This document shows, piece after piece, positions 1-11,277 of a stretch of 64,000 nucleotides of DNA. The DNA is taken from positions 46,094,469 to 46,158,468 of the forward strand of contig CM076996.1 of NCBI GenBank assembly GCA_039090855.1, in the 5' to 3' direction. Both the position numbers and the translations under genes were made by a program. The notes beneath the pieces are model-generated. The model worked only from the letters and a program-made list of their open reading frames with translations. It ran no database searches and had not been told where the DNA came from. Each line of letters begins with the position of its first letter. Position 1 is the stretch's first letter. This DNA is from Macrothele yani. Lineage: Eukaryota > Arthropoda > Arachnida > Araneae > Macrothelidae.

Positions 1-423
1 ATTTATTGCCATTATCATCATTAGAGCTTGAAAAATATCCAAAAAGTTACATGCCCAGCTGGGCATGTGCAGAAATTATTTACCTGCCCAGGTCGTAAAA
101 GCTGGATGCCCAGGGAAATTTATTTTTTAAGATAACAAATCAGAACTCCAATGTATTTTCTTTAGTTAAAATATATGATGAACTTTTATCACATGTTTTG
201 CATTTCCATTTTGAGGGTTTGTATTCAAATTGTTCAATGCACAAAAGAGTGTAATCTCAAGTTTTAAGATGAAGATGCTGAAATTAGTATGAAGTGATAT
301 GATGATGAAATTGGTATTTGAGAAATTTAGTGATTCTATCATGTTCCCTTCTTTAAAGTTTTCGCCCTTTGCCACTAAACACTGGAGGCTGGTTCTATCA
401 GAGACATGCATCCCATTGCTAAC
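1..423. other. no gene recognised
   Basis: AT-rich sequence left of the first Tc1 element. Short open frames occur on both strands but none has a recognisable motif. It may be intron or 3' flank of the kinesin gene, whose later exons were not found here. Confidence 0.4.
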
Positions 424-425
424 TA

Positions 426-1856
426 CATTGGCGAAAAATGAAAAAAGAACACCAAGAAGGAATTGGCGGACGATCATGAAATTTACATATGTTAATGGGG
501 TCGAGTTTACATAGGTGTGATGTTAATTTCGGAACCAACCGGTGAGCGCTTACGCCACAGCACGGCATAATATGCAAATTATCGTCGGTGGTATTTAAGG
601 AGTACGGCGAAGTGAATGTAATCAGTCGTCGGCGTACGGACATGTGCGAAGACCCTGAAGAAGCTGCAAGGCCTGGACATGGAAGACGTGTACGATTTCA
701 GCATTTATCGGACTTTGAGTGAGGTCGTCTAGTCGGACTCCGCGAGGCCGGGTGATCGTATCGTCGTATTGTGGAGCGAATTGTATGGGAAGTATCGGTG
801 GTGGTACCATGGTGGCGTAGATGGTCCGAGGAACATTCCCACACGAGAAGACATGGAACCGGGAGTCACAGACAAACTGATGAGCGGACCGATCAACGCA
901 TAAGAAGAGCGGCGTTGTCAAGCAGAACATCCACTGTGCCGCAAATCCGAGCTGCCGTTGCACCTGAGGTGACTGTGCGAACAATCCACAACTGTCTACT
1001 GGATGCAGGACTATGTGCACGTGCGCCTCTGGCATGTGTACCTCTGACTCCAGCCCACCATCAGGAACGGCTGCAGTGGTGTCGCCAACGTCAGCACTGG
1101 AGAACGCAATGGCAATCTGTCGTGTTCAGCAATAAAAGCAAATTATGCTTGGGAGCCTCCGATGGTCGTATGCGTGTTGGCAGACGCACAGGGGAGCACC
1201 TCCACCCTTCTTGCATCCGCCAGCGACACACAGGGCCTACACCTGGTCTCCTGGTGTGGGGAGCGATCAGCTATCACTCCTGTACACAACTAGTGTTTGT
1301 ACCGGGTACGTTAAACAGCACCTCCTACATCAACAACATCATTCAGCCCGTTGTTGTACCATTTGTAAGGTCGGTCCATCGTGGTGTTTTCCAGCAAGAT
1401 AACGCATGCCCACACATGGCATGTGCAACGCAACATGCACTTCAGGGTGTGAGACAACTTCCATGGCCTGCACGTTCACCGGATTTGTCCCCCATTGAGC
1501 ACGTGTGGGATTTTATGGGACAACGACTTATCCGGTCTCCACGGCCAGCCACGACCATCCCCAATTTACGCGTCTAGGTTGAGGATGGTTGGAACTCAAT
1601 ACCCCAAGCTTACATCCAACATCTGTACGGCAGACTCCATGCCAGAATTGCACAGTGTGACGCAGTTCATGGCGGTTCAACGTCGTACTAACCATGTTAC
1701 ATGGAAATGTTATTTTTCAGTTTACTAGCAAATACAGCTGTATTTTGCCATAATGTTTTGATCACGTTATCCTCTGCATTCCGTTATTATGCTGTATAAA
1801 TTTCGTTGGTATCAGACGTCTCTTTCTTGGTGTTCTTTTTTCACTTTCTGCCAGTG
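426..1856 (+). mobile_element. Tc1-type DNA transposon (1.43 kb)
   Basis: A complete element bounded by TA dinucleotides (424-425 and 1857-1858), the target duplication typical of the Tc1/mariner superfamily. The ends are inverted repeats of about 70 bp that diverge with distance: the left end starts cattggcg, the right end reads the same as cactggcag on the other strand, and both continue into a shared stretch gaaaaaagaacaccaagaa. The internal transposase frame is broken, so this copy is inactive. It lies outside the recognised kinesin exons. Confidence 0.85.
642..1691 (+). pseudogene. Tc1-like transposase, inactivated
   Basis: Cut-and-paste transposase of the Tc1 family, about 350 codons in one frame from the ATG at 642 to a TAA at 1689. 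Three in-frame stops interrupt it, at 720, 753 and 1575. The N-terminal helix-turn-helix part is recognisable (RHLSDFE-like, then REAG and SYRRI). The second catalytic Asp is in QQDNACPH, and the Glu is in SPDLSPIEHVWD, with DD34E spacing. The first catalytic motif, normally FSDES, reads FSNKS, so the first Asp has become Asn. The C-terminal LYGRLHARI and GGSTSY motifs follow the last stop. No frameshift is needed, so decay has been by point mutation; CpG loss could explain some of the TGA codons. Confidence 0.85.
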
Positions 1857-2103
1857 TATAAACAACATTTGGAGCTAAACTACATATGGTTCCAATTTCT
1901 GGAATTAGAGTATAATATAATTAAAGAAGTGATATTCTTGTGTCCTTGGCATTCCATAATGATAGTACAACTTCCGGAGATTAGCAGTGAAATGAAACAC
2001 GACATGCGATGGCTGTCTTTTTTCTTGCAGTAGGAAATTCAATTCAAAACTAATAATAATAATATGATATAATATTGATGCGAAAATTGGATCTAAATTA
2101 ATT

Positions 2104-3660
2104 ACTATTAAAAAGGGGGGACAGACTTAATAGGCGTGGTTAAATTATGTTGATAATTAAATTAAATATTTGGCCTATTGTAAATTAATTGGAAAACTAA
2201 CTTATTTTAATTAGGGAAGTCTTGTAATTCTCTTTGTCTGAGTGAGAACAAAGAAATTAGTGGATCATCTCTGGGGGTCTGTGAGCATCATGGGACCACA
2301 CCAGACGGCAATTGAGAAGCACTCAGACTCCCATAAAGACGATTTCAAGTGTGCCATTAATGCCAAAAATCGGTAGGGAACGAGGAAAATTATGATTATG
2401 AGGGGCAAGAGGCAATGACGCTTCGTGGGAGAGGCACGAGAGAAATCTCTAAGTGTCGAGTGACAAGAAACATATGAGGCCCACGTGACAGGGAATGGCA
2501 AAAAGTAGGAAAGGAAAGACAGTTGGGATCTCGGTACACTGGCAGGAGGAAAGACGGAAAAACTCGCTAGGAATCATCTCGGAACGCAGTTGTAAGCCGG
2601 GCCAAGAGATTGCCATGAGAGAAAAACCTTGCAAGGAGGGACTACGCAGCGGTCCGCCATAGTGAGCCCGCCAGGTACGAAACCTGACGTCCGACTCGCA
2701 CCGATGATAGCACGGTACTTTTAAGCACAGTGTAAGCCGCAAAAGTATGATGGAACAGAGAAGGCTTAGTTAATACTTGGTGGCTGGAGGTAAGCCCGCC
2801 AGGTATGGTAAAATTCGTGAACTTAAGAGGAAGGTTCAACTACTGCAGAAAAGAGCTGCGATATTTGCATATAAAGGGTCGTACTCTGATGACAGACTGA
2901 CCAGGACGTCGACAGAATTTCTTAACCGAGTGCGAAAGAAATACCCCTGTTCATCTGACAGCCCCCGCCTGCTGGGCGAAGAGGAGTCAGCGGTGCTTTC
3001 CCCCCATCCCACGAGCGGACGGGGAACAGCGGAGAAATTATCAGCGACTTCGGAAGAAAGAGGGGAAAACCAACACATTACTGATGACCCTCTGTTACAC
3101 ACAGGTGAAAACACCACTGTTTCGGCAGTCAAGGAAGGAAGGAAGAAAAAAAGGATCCTCCAACAAAAATAAAGTGTGTGAGTGAGAGTGCTACTAAAAA
3201 AATAGTGCTTCGAAAAACACCTGGATTATTATATCACAACAGTCAACCATACATGAGTACTTTTAATTGTCTGTGTTATCCTATCACTGAGCGGAGGAAC
3301 TGCAATCTTTAATAGACACCGGACTCTAAATTTAGAACTGTTAAACGCCCCTTTTTGTGGCTAAAAATCTGATCTCAGAATCCCGAGTAGAAATTATTTT
3401 GGCTCATTTTTCCAGTATTTATATCTCCGTGGGCCCAGTCCCCGGGATAGAGTCTCCTCATAAAATAAAGAAATTCAATGGTTAATCTTGCTCTGTTCAT
3501 TCTATAGGCTCTGGTGTATTACTTACCTGTATTTCAGCAAGCATAACATTCTCGCCCATTTATGCCAGCTCCCGAATTAAAAAGAACCTTCAAGTCTTGT
3601 TTTTATTGATAAGTGAAGCATGTATAAATTATACCGCTCCGCGCGTTCTGATCAATATAA
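2104..3660 (+). other. unidentified sequence, possible retrotransposon remnant
   Basis: Less AT-rich than its surroundings and with a different texture. It begins near a purine run (aaaaaggggggacag at 2109) that resembles a polypurine tract, and ends around ccgctccgcgcgttctg at 3640. No reverse transcriptase, gag or integrase motif was found and no long terminal repeat pair could be paired by eye. An LTR or LTR fragment is one possibility. Confidence 0.25.
2777..3172 (+). CDS. hypothetical 131-residue open frame
   Basis: An uninterrupted frame starting MVAGGKPARYGKIRELKRK. The first half is basic with a possible short helix (RELKRKVQLLQKRAA), the middle is rich in Ser, Pro and Gly, and the end is strongly basic (KEGRKKKRILQQK). 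It matches no family I recognise. It sits inside the unidentified block at 2104-3660 and could be a piece of a retroelement gag-like protein or simply a chance open frame. There is no support for expression. Confidence 0.2.
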   Translation: MVAGGKPARYGKIRELKRKVQLLQKRAAIFAYKGSYSDDRLTRTSTEFLNRVRKKYPCSSDSPRLLGEEESAVLSPHPTSGRGTAEKLSATSEERGENQHITDDPLLHTGENTTVSAVKEGRKKKRILQQK

Positions 3661-5289
3661 TAAATAAGTAAAAATATTAGCATTTTTTACTAGTGACATA
3701 AGAATGCAAAGTATATTTTCATAGAAAAAATAAATCCATAAATAATATGTTCTCTAAGTTTTTAGACTTAGAGAATATTACAATATTTATTGTATTCTTA
3801 TTTTAAGGTTTTAGAGATAATAATGTTTGCAGTCCTGCATGGAAGGAACATTAAGTCAAACTAAATACAAAAAGACTGTTCTTTGACTTCTAAAATATGC
3901 TGGGATATTGATATAGATATCTAAATGTTACTTCCAGAAGCACAACGGGAGAAAGGAAAGAAAAAGCAGATAAGCAGGGATACTTATAACTTCCATCACT
4001 CCATCAAGACAGCCTTCAAAGAAGGAAAGAAAACCAAGAATAATATCTATCATTGAGAGAATGTCAATATAGATGTAAAGAATTCCATGATGAACTTTGC
4101 ATGACTGTGTCATACAAGAAGATGAACTAAGGTATGTATTGACTCATTGTAAACTGCAACAAAAGTACTTGGAGGGTGCTTGAAATAAAGCAAAATCATG
4201 TGAAGAACAGAAATCTGATATTTTTTACATTGTTATTATGTTATACAATATTAGTCACTCAGAAATAAATGCAGCCCAAGAAGTTTATTTAAAAGTATAT
4301 TTTACAAACACAGAACTAAAAAGTAAAGTTAATTTATGATACTGTATATCATAGGTTCATAGTTCTGCAAACCTATGATACACAGCAGTGTAAATTTACT
4401 TTTCAATTCAAATATTAAAAATGAAAGATATAAAAAACAATGTACTTGGCACAGAACTTCATACCTCTACTACTGTAGTAGTTAATGAACTCATGAAAGA
4501 ATCATGGTGATATTTGATCTGCTGGACACAACAGGAATGAAAAATGCATCTTTATTTGTTTGTTCTTGATGATATAACACACTCTATGTGGAAGGACAAG
4601 TACTGGCATATCTTCAGAATAACACTTATGGTAATATTTGTCAAAGATACTTCCTCTTGTATTAAGGTCATACCAGAATTCTTAATTAGATGCATCAGAA
4701 TGCTACACAGAACACACCAAAGACCTGGTTAATGACTTAGACATATATTTTATTTACAGTGTAAATATATTACTGATGTCATATAGAGCAGGTTCCCAAG
4801 AGATAGAAAAATATTGTACTAACGTTAAGGAAACCGTGATAAGATAGTATCAATTTTTGCTTTATTGGTGCATGGGCTATGCTTCTTTCCAGCCCTTAAA
4901 CCACAATTTAATGAAGATATGTCACAAAACAATGAATAAAAATGCCACACATACATATAAACACTTAGACAACTAAAATCATGAATGAATGTGAAAGTTG
5001 GTATAAAGATATCTTTTGGTCAGGCATTGAAATTACTAAAGTTTCACTGTCAATGTACATCCAGTACATTTTCAGAGCATATTTAAATTGCACACCCAAT
5101 GGCCTAGATAAGGGCAGTCAGATACTTGCTGTAAACATTGTGGTTACATTATTTGGTATGTTCACTTCAGTTGCTGCTAATCATGCATTGAAGGTGGCCC
5201 AGAAGACCCTATGAACAACTGAGCACATTTGAGTGAGTGAAGTAGAGAGGTCGTGTGAACAAACTGCCCGCCATCTGAGTCATAGTGAT
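3661..5289. other. no gene recognised
   Basis: AT-rich sequence with only short, uninformative open frames. The last part (about 5165-5290) may belong to the degraded Tc1 fossil that follows. Confidence 0.4.
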
Positions 5290-6050
5290 GCAAAATGGGC
5301 ACGTGAGGGTAGGCATACACACTGTGATGGTCCTCTTTGGCAAAGATAAACAACTGGGTAAGAGGATCATCTCACAGTCTGGCATACCAGAATCACTACA
5401 ACAGCTTCCTCTCTACCATTCAGCAAGATGTAGTTTCTACACAGCATCCTGTATCATTGCACACCATTGCGAGATGACTTATTTAGACAGGACTCCAATC
5501 TCCTCACCCCTTCCGATGTTTTCCATTAACCACTCTACATTGGTGGCTCTGTCTGGAGTCATTTTGTACCTCGAAATGATGGTCAGCCTCTAATTGGTGT
5601 TGCATTGCTTTTAGTGATGAATCCCACTGCCTTGGAATGTATGACCACAACACTCTCATATAAAGGAAGACAGGGTAGTGCTCACATCTGGACTAAGTTG
5701 TGGAGGGGTGCACCACCACCACTAGTGGTGTTATGGTGTGGAGAACCAACTCACAGTGATATGTTCAGGAGATCCTATGACTTGTTGTCTTGCTTCATCC
5801 TTTCATGTCACGTCTGCCAGGGGCCATTTATCAGCAGGATAATGCTTGGCCACACACTGTTTGCCTCTCCTGGGAGTGTCTCCATAATGTTACCTCCCTT
5901 GAGCAGTCAAGTCCCTACATCTTTCTTCTATCGAGCATGCTTAGGACATGCTGGGATGCCAGCTGTGACCATTACGAAATATCAGGGATCTTATGCAGCA
6001 ATTAGAGGACTCTTGGCACAATCTGTCATAAGACAAAATTGAAATTTTGT
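5290..6050 (+). pseudogene. Tc1-like transposase fossil
   Basis: Heavily decayed transposase spread over several frames. An N-terminal section around 5330-5470 resembles the dimer and DNA-binding region (KQLGKRIISQSGIPESLQQ). At about 5612 the first catalytic motif is intact as FSDESHCLG. After stops and frame changes, the second motif appears at about 5800-5850 as LPGAIYQQDNAWPHT. Many stops separate the pieces, so the copy is long dead. I could not pair terminal repeats, so the full extent of the element is unknown. It is a different copy from the Tc1 element at 426-1856. Confidence 0.75.
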
Positions 6051-6296
6051 TTGACACCCTACCACACAGTATATCAGTGTGCATTACAATCAGAGGTAGC
6101 ATTATGAGGCACTAATCTGCAATAGTTATGCTACGCTTTTTGGAAATAAAGAGCCCTACTACTGTGATATTGTTATCACTTCTTTATCTCTTCCTCCACA
6201 CTGAATGTGCTGAGTTTCATTGCAATGCGACACTTGCTTTGAGTTGCATTGATTTTTTTATTTTTTTTTATTTTTTGCCTAAGTGTGCATGCACAC

Positions 6297-6298
<2 letters not shown>

Positions 6299-6387
<89 letters not shown>
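6299..6387 (+). repeat. (GT)n microsatellite
   Basis: An uninterrupted dinucleotide GT tract of about 89 bases. Open frames across it on both strands, giving Val-Cys or Thr-His runs, are artefacts of the repeat. Confidence 0.98.
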
Positions 6388-6388
<1 letters not shown>

Positions 6389-8244
6389 ATGAGTTGGAAA
6401 TAGAGAGGGACACAATAGGATGGAATCTCATTTGTTCTAAATATGAAAAAAAAAGCTCTTACTAAGTAATGAGTAAGACAAGGTCTTGCTTGGTGTCACC
6501 CTGCCCTTTGTTCACAGTCACGGTGGAAAAGCAGTTTGACAAGGAACCATTCTTTCAGGCTAACTGCTGAGATGCAGGTACAATTAAAAGGGGGAAGGAA
6601 ACACATATGATTACCATCATACACTGCACAGGAGGGTGACATTGGCAGCTTTTATACACCCTTGTCGCTAAGCAATACTACTTCCATGATATCTCTCAGA
6701 GTGCTCTGCATCTGATTACACATTACTTGGAAAAAATAATCATTTGGCATTTGGCAGTCTAATGATCCAAAGGTTTTTGTATATGCTCATTCGGTTATTT
6801 ATCTCCTACTTAGTGTGTTTGCTTAAGTATCAAGTCAGTATGCTTTGGTTCAAAATTCTACTTTTTAAAACAATCCTCAAAAACGAGGGTTGTAAAATAT
6901 TTAAGAAAAAAAGTTTCTGAGATTTGATTGCTTTCTGCAAATGTGTCAAGGTGTGGAAATGATTTGTGGCTGTAGCAGGTGATACATGGCTCATGAAAAT
7001 CTGGCAACAGCAAACACCCATAGTCAAAGAGGACTCCAACCATGACTTTCTTAGCAGACGGCTGGCATCAGAACTATTTTCAGATGAGAACAGCACTGAT
7101 GTACATATTGCATGAATGATTTCTGTTTTATAGCTGTACTCTCATCACTGGCTATGATGCAATTCAAAAAACTGCTGACCACAGTGTGGTTCATATATGA
7201 GTTGTGTAAAAATCACTGCCATTCATGCTTTCTGGTTGATGCTAATAATATATGGAATCGAATATGAACACACTCTGTGATAATCATGTTTCCTAGCGAT
7301 GACATGTCTGCTGCCAATACTAATCATCAACCTCCAAGAGTTAAGATATGGTTACAAGATAGTTTTTGTGAAGAAACACATCCATAATTGCACTGTAGAT
7401 GGTAGCTAATGATGTAGCCAGTTATCTAAACTGGTTCAGGTCAGCTGTAGTTTTTCAACTATAGCAGAAAAACTACAGCTGATCTGAACCAGTATAAATA
7501 AGTACAGTTGAATAGCACCATTCAACTATACTTGTTTATTGCAAAAATCTTTCCATGTAAATAGCTCTCAATCTTTAGTGGATTTCTGCAGGACTGTTTC
7601 CCTCTGCACATAGAAACTGTATCACTACACACTGTTTAGTAAATGATGGCCATTTGGATTATGTCACATTTTTCTGTTCAAACTTTTTTCTACATGGTCT
7701 GCACTGTTAAGTAACTGAGAGTTTTTCAGCAGAATCCTGTTTTTAAGCTCACATATAATTCATCCTATTGCATTCAGAGACACAAATGAATAATTTTTGA
7801 AGTCTATTAATTTGGTATGAATAACAAAGTGAAAAAGGCTGTTCAGAATTGGTTCCACCAGTAGCCAAAGGAATTCTTTGCCACAAAAATATACATCCTC
7901 ACAGAACAATAGGATGAATTCTTTATCATTTGGGGCAACTCTTTTGAACAGATTATGAAACTATCAATGCATATGCCCGATGGATACTTTTTCAAGGCAA
8001 TATACTCTATAGTTAGCACTGCACTGCAGGGGCATTCCTTAAAAGTAGCATTTTGCATTAAAATATTTTTTTCACAGAAAATTAATAAAAAGTGAACAAG
8101 TAGAACCAAAATTTATGTATCTTGTTCTTCTTTCTTTTTTTAGAAATGAAAAATATGGTTCATCATAAAGTTAAGTAAAATTTGCATTTAAGTCTAAATC
8201 TGTAAATACATGGCTTTACTATATGTAAATACATGGCTTCATTA
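6388..8244. other. no gene recognised apart from one hairpin
   Basis: AT-rich sequence with short open frames lacking motifs. The only structure seen is the inverted repeat at 7430-7493. Confidence 0.4.
7430..7493. repeat. 26-bp inverted repeat (hairpin)
   Basis: Arms 7430-7455 and 7468-7493 are complementary at 25 of 26 positions (single mismatch near actggttcagg/atcag) around a 12-base loop. It could be the core of a small foldback element or a palindromic mutation. No target duplication was seen. Confidence 0.85.
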
Positions 8245-8414
8245 TTCGTGGTTTGAAGTATTTGGATACATTTCTTTATTCTGTTTGTCATTTTTTTTCA
8301 GCAACGGAGAAATAAACAATAAGGCAAAGAACACTACCCTGTAATATTTTGGGTTTTACAGCTTAGTAGTAAGAAATACACGGTCAGACTCACCCGTAAT
8401 GTTCTTGATACAGC

Positions 8415-8527
8415 AGCAGTGCCCAAGTGATGCAGCGATGTAAGTGCTGGCTTCTGACGAATCATCCAAGATGGGTCTGGGTTCGAATCCCAATGAAGCA
8501 TAGATGTTGTGTTGTTTTACAGCACTG

Positions 8528-8575
<48 letters not shown>

Positions 8576-8682
8576 CTGGAACCAGTGACTCTAAACTAAG
8601 GGCGGGTGACGGCTTATAGCCTATCGAGTTGCTCACAGTGGTCATTAAACCCCGGAACAAAAAAAAAAAAAGAAAAAAAAAG
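8415..8682 (+). mobile_element. tRNA-derived SINE, family A
   Basis: Starts with a tRNA-like head with an A box (gatgcagcgatgtaag) and a clear B box (GGTTCGAATCC) near 8480. The family body follows: a CT-rich stretch, here expanded to a (CT)n tract at about 8529-8571, then ccctggaaccagtgac, a cttatagcc block, gagttgctcac and ggtcattaaac, ending in an A-rich tail. The same body recurs at 14461, 20852, 33306 (forward) and 33053, 34551, 25186 (reverse). Confidence 0.85.
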
Positions 8683-8691
8683 ATACACCAA

Positions 8692-8752
8692 CTCTTTTCA
8701 TCCCGTCCTCAGGCCCATCATGTTCTTTTCATCCCGTTCTCAGGCCCATCAT
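8692..8752 (+). repeat. tandem duplication of about 30 bp
   Basis: Two adjacent copies of tcttttcatcccgt-ctcaggcccatcat, differing by one substitution and one added base. They lie just after the SINE tail, inside the 8245-8881 element. Confidence 0.9.
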
Positions 8753-9605
8753 TGTTAGAATCCACTTAGCTGTTGTAGGGGTACATAAAACACATATCTC
8801 ATTGTGGGATCATATTTCTCCATTATAGCAAACAAATGTGAACAGAATAAAGAATGTATCCAAATAATTCAAACCACAAATGGTTTGACATCATTTTCTC
8901 AAACAATAAAAATAGCATTAACTACACTATTGAAATGATAATGGAATAAATATGATAAAATAAAAATTCAGACCTGCAATTAAATTTTGTTTAATTCACA
9001 GTTTTTCGTCAATAGCTGGTGATAGCTTGAGAAAAACAGAAATCGTAAATGCGAGGCAATAGTAGCTGATGGTTATGAACTGATTGATACAATTTATCAA
9101 AAGGGCTGGTCAGCATAATATATTTAGACAAAGGCAAGGATTTTGAGAGTGTAACTGAAAAATGTAAGTTGTTTTTTAACATAATATTTTGAATTTAATG
9201 ATGTAGACAAGTTTTTTTTTTTTACATACAGATTTATCAATCATTAAATCACTTTGCATGTATTACCATGTTATTAAAGAGAGTTAAACAGTAAATAAAA
9301 CAACAAGGTATAAGAGCAAATGCAAGGCTTCCTAATATGATGCCCTTTTCACTTAGAGAGAACAAGTTAAGCTGAGAAGTAATCAATGATATATTTAGGA
9401 TCAGTGTACGGAGTACGGGCACTGAGTGGCCAATGCTCTCTAATGAATTTTATATATTATAATGAAAACTAAGCTCAGTAGTTTGAAAAATCAATTTTAA
9501 CTGAAAATGATAACATAATAAGTAAAAGAAATGTTGGCTCTTGTTTGCAAATGGGCCATATGACACTTCTTAAACAGGACACAGTACAAGAATGAACGAA
9601 CTTAC

Positions 9606-9998
9606 TTGAGCTGATCACTTCACTCTTTTCTTCAATGTCAACAGGATCTTGACAGCTTAACATGGCCTTTAACCTATTAATTTCTTCTTGATATTCCCGA
9701 AGTAAAGCATCTTTTGGATCTTCATTTACCTTAGGCTTATTCTGAATATTCTTTGCTCTGTTAGCATAACGCAGCGTACTGAGAGTTTCATCATAATTAT
9801 TATCTGCTGGGGACAAACAAGCAACCATTAATGTTTTGGTGTTACCACCTAAGGAATCTTGAAGCAGTCTAGTGAGTTTTGAATCCCTGTAAGGAATATG
9901 TTTAGCTTTTCCATCTACCAAAGCAGATATTACATTTCCTAAGGCTGACAGCGAGAGGTTTATCTTCGTAGCTTCTTTAAGACGATCCCCAGTGGCAC
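9606..9998 (-). CDS. KIF17-type kinesin, exon with end of motor domain and neck (partial gene)
   Basis: Fourth recognised exon of a homodimeric kinesin-2 motor (KIF17/OSM-3), a plus-end microtubule motor used in cilia and dendrites. The acceptor is cataTAG before 9998 and the donor is GTAAG after 9606; entry completes a split Gly codon and the exon leaves one base over. It reads [20 protein letters not shown], then the helix [18 protein letters not shown] in near-consensus form (HIPYRDSKL), the [33 protein letters not shown] block, and a neck segment ([19 protein letters not shown]). The match to known KIF17 through the neck, with its [16 protein letters not shown] signature, separates it from KIF3. 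The coiled-coil stalk exons were not found below 9606 and are probably outside the window. Confidence 0.93.
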
Positions 9999-9999
9999 C

Positions 10000-11190
10000 T
10001 ATATGAAATTAAGAAAACAAAAACACAAATTTAATAACTACATCATGATAGTTACAACAGAAAAAGTTACCATAACTGTTCATTCCTAATATTTATGCAT
10101 TTAAAAACAACTGAAGCAAATTAGAAAATTACATATAGTATGCACGACAAGAATAAAATTTGATATTTACAATTTTTTACATATTCATAACTTACAGCAC
10201 ATGTACTTAAACTGGAAAAAAATCCATGCACTAAATTTCAGGAACGATGTGTGACATTGACTAAGTCCACATTTTAGCATTTAGCCTTGCTTCTTCATGG
10301 AACAGAGTGGAAGATCTTTGTTAAGTAAAGAAACAAAAAAGGAGGGCTAACAAACCAGCTGACTGAATGGTCCAGAATATACTTAGGACATGCCAGTCAT
10401 GTGGTTCAGATCCAAGCCCAAGTTAAGGAGTAAAACACCATGCCAAGAACTGAATGGCACTGGGGCTAAATAGCACCACATACTCAGTGAAAGTCCATTG
10501 TAATCAGCCTTTTTGTTCGCTTACAATATTAATGGTTAGTGACATTTATTCTTCCCTAATCATTGAACTCATGAATAAAAATACTAGTAAGAATAAATGA
10601 GAAACAGGTACAATAAGTCACACAATATGAAAAATTCAATCTAAATTTAACAACTTAGAAAATTTCAACGTAAATGTAGCACACAACAGTGAGACCAAAA
10701 AGCATATGCAAAGGTTACGTGCATCATTTTAAGGCAAGTTTAATATAATTTATTCTGATATAGAGAAGGATAAAGCTGTGCACTCAGATTTTAACAGAGC
10801 AATAGCTTTCAGATTTGTTACGTAAGAATCAGCAGATGAATAAATTTGTTGGTAGGCTGAATTCAAGCAGGACAGCACAGACATCAAATTCGTGATGATC
10901 CACAAACCAATAGATCTGGATGGTCATTGCTATGAGATGGGTACAGATGTTTAAACCCGCACAATCCCATGTTAGTTTAAATTTTTATACCTTAGTTATT
11001 TGAAAAGTGGGTGGTCGTAATGAGTGATGGGTTTGCCTCCTCAGGGCGCTCCGTGGTAACAATGACACACACAACAGCAACAAGGGCCTCTGTGAATCTT
11101 GGAGAGGTGCCAGCTAGTTCTGTGTGACATTGGCAAAAAGACCCTAACTCACTGGGTTTTGTTCCAGAATCCTTAGGTTGAATGACCAAC
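10000..11190. other. intron sequence and LINE 5' region
   Basis: AT-rich intron. A weak tRNA-like B box (ggttcagatcc, about 10421) may be a SINE fossil. From about 10990 the sequence is less AT-rich and probably belongs to the 5' untranslated part of the LINE that follows. Confidence 0.35.
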
Positions 11191-11277
11191 TGGAACCGTC
11201 AGCTGTGAGCTAATCCCCCACACTGATTTACTTACCTGATTAAAAAGACAAAAAGAAATATTAAAAATGACTCAAGT

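Larger units (their letters stand above)
8245..8881. mobile_element. non-autonomous inverted-repeat element (MITE-like)
   Basis: Terminal inverted repeats of about 41 bp at 8245-8286 and 8841-8881 share the core gtttgaa-tatttggatacatt-ctttattctg. The interior carries no coding signal and holds a SINE (8415-8682), so the SINE is the younger insertion. The superfamily is not determined, because no clear target duplication was seen. Confidence 0.7.

Noticed and set aside
6128..6465. Open frames rich in Val-Cys or Thr-His
   Set aside because: They are translations of the (GT)n microsatellite.
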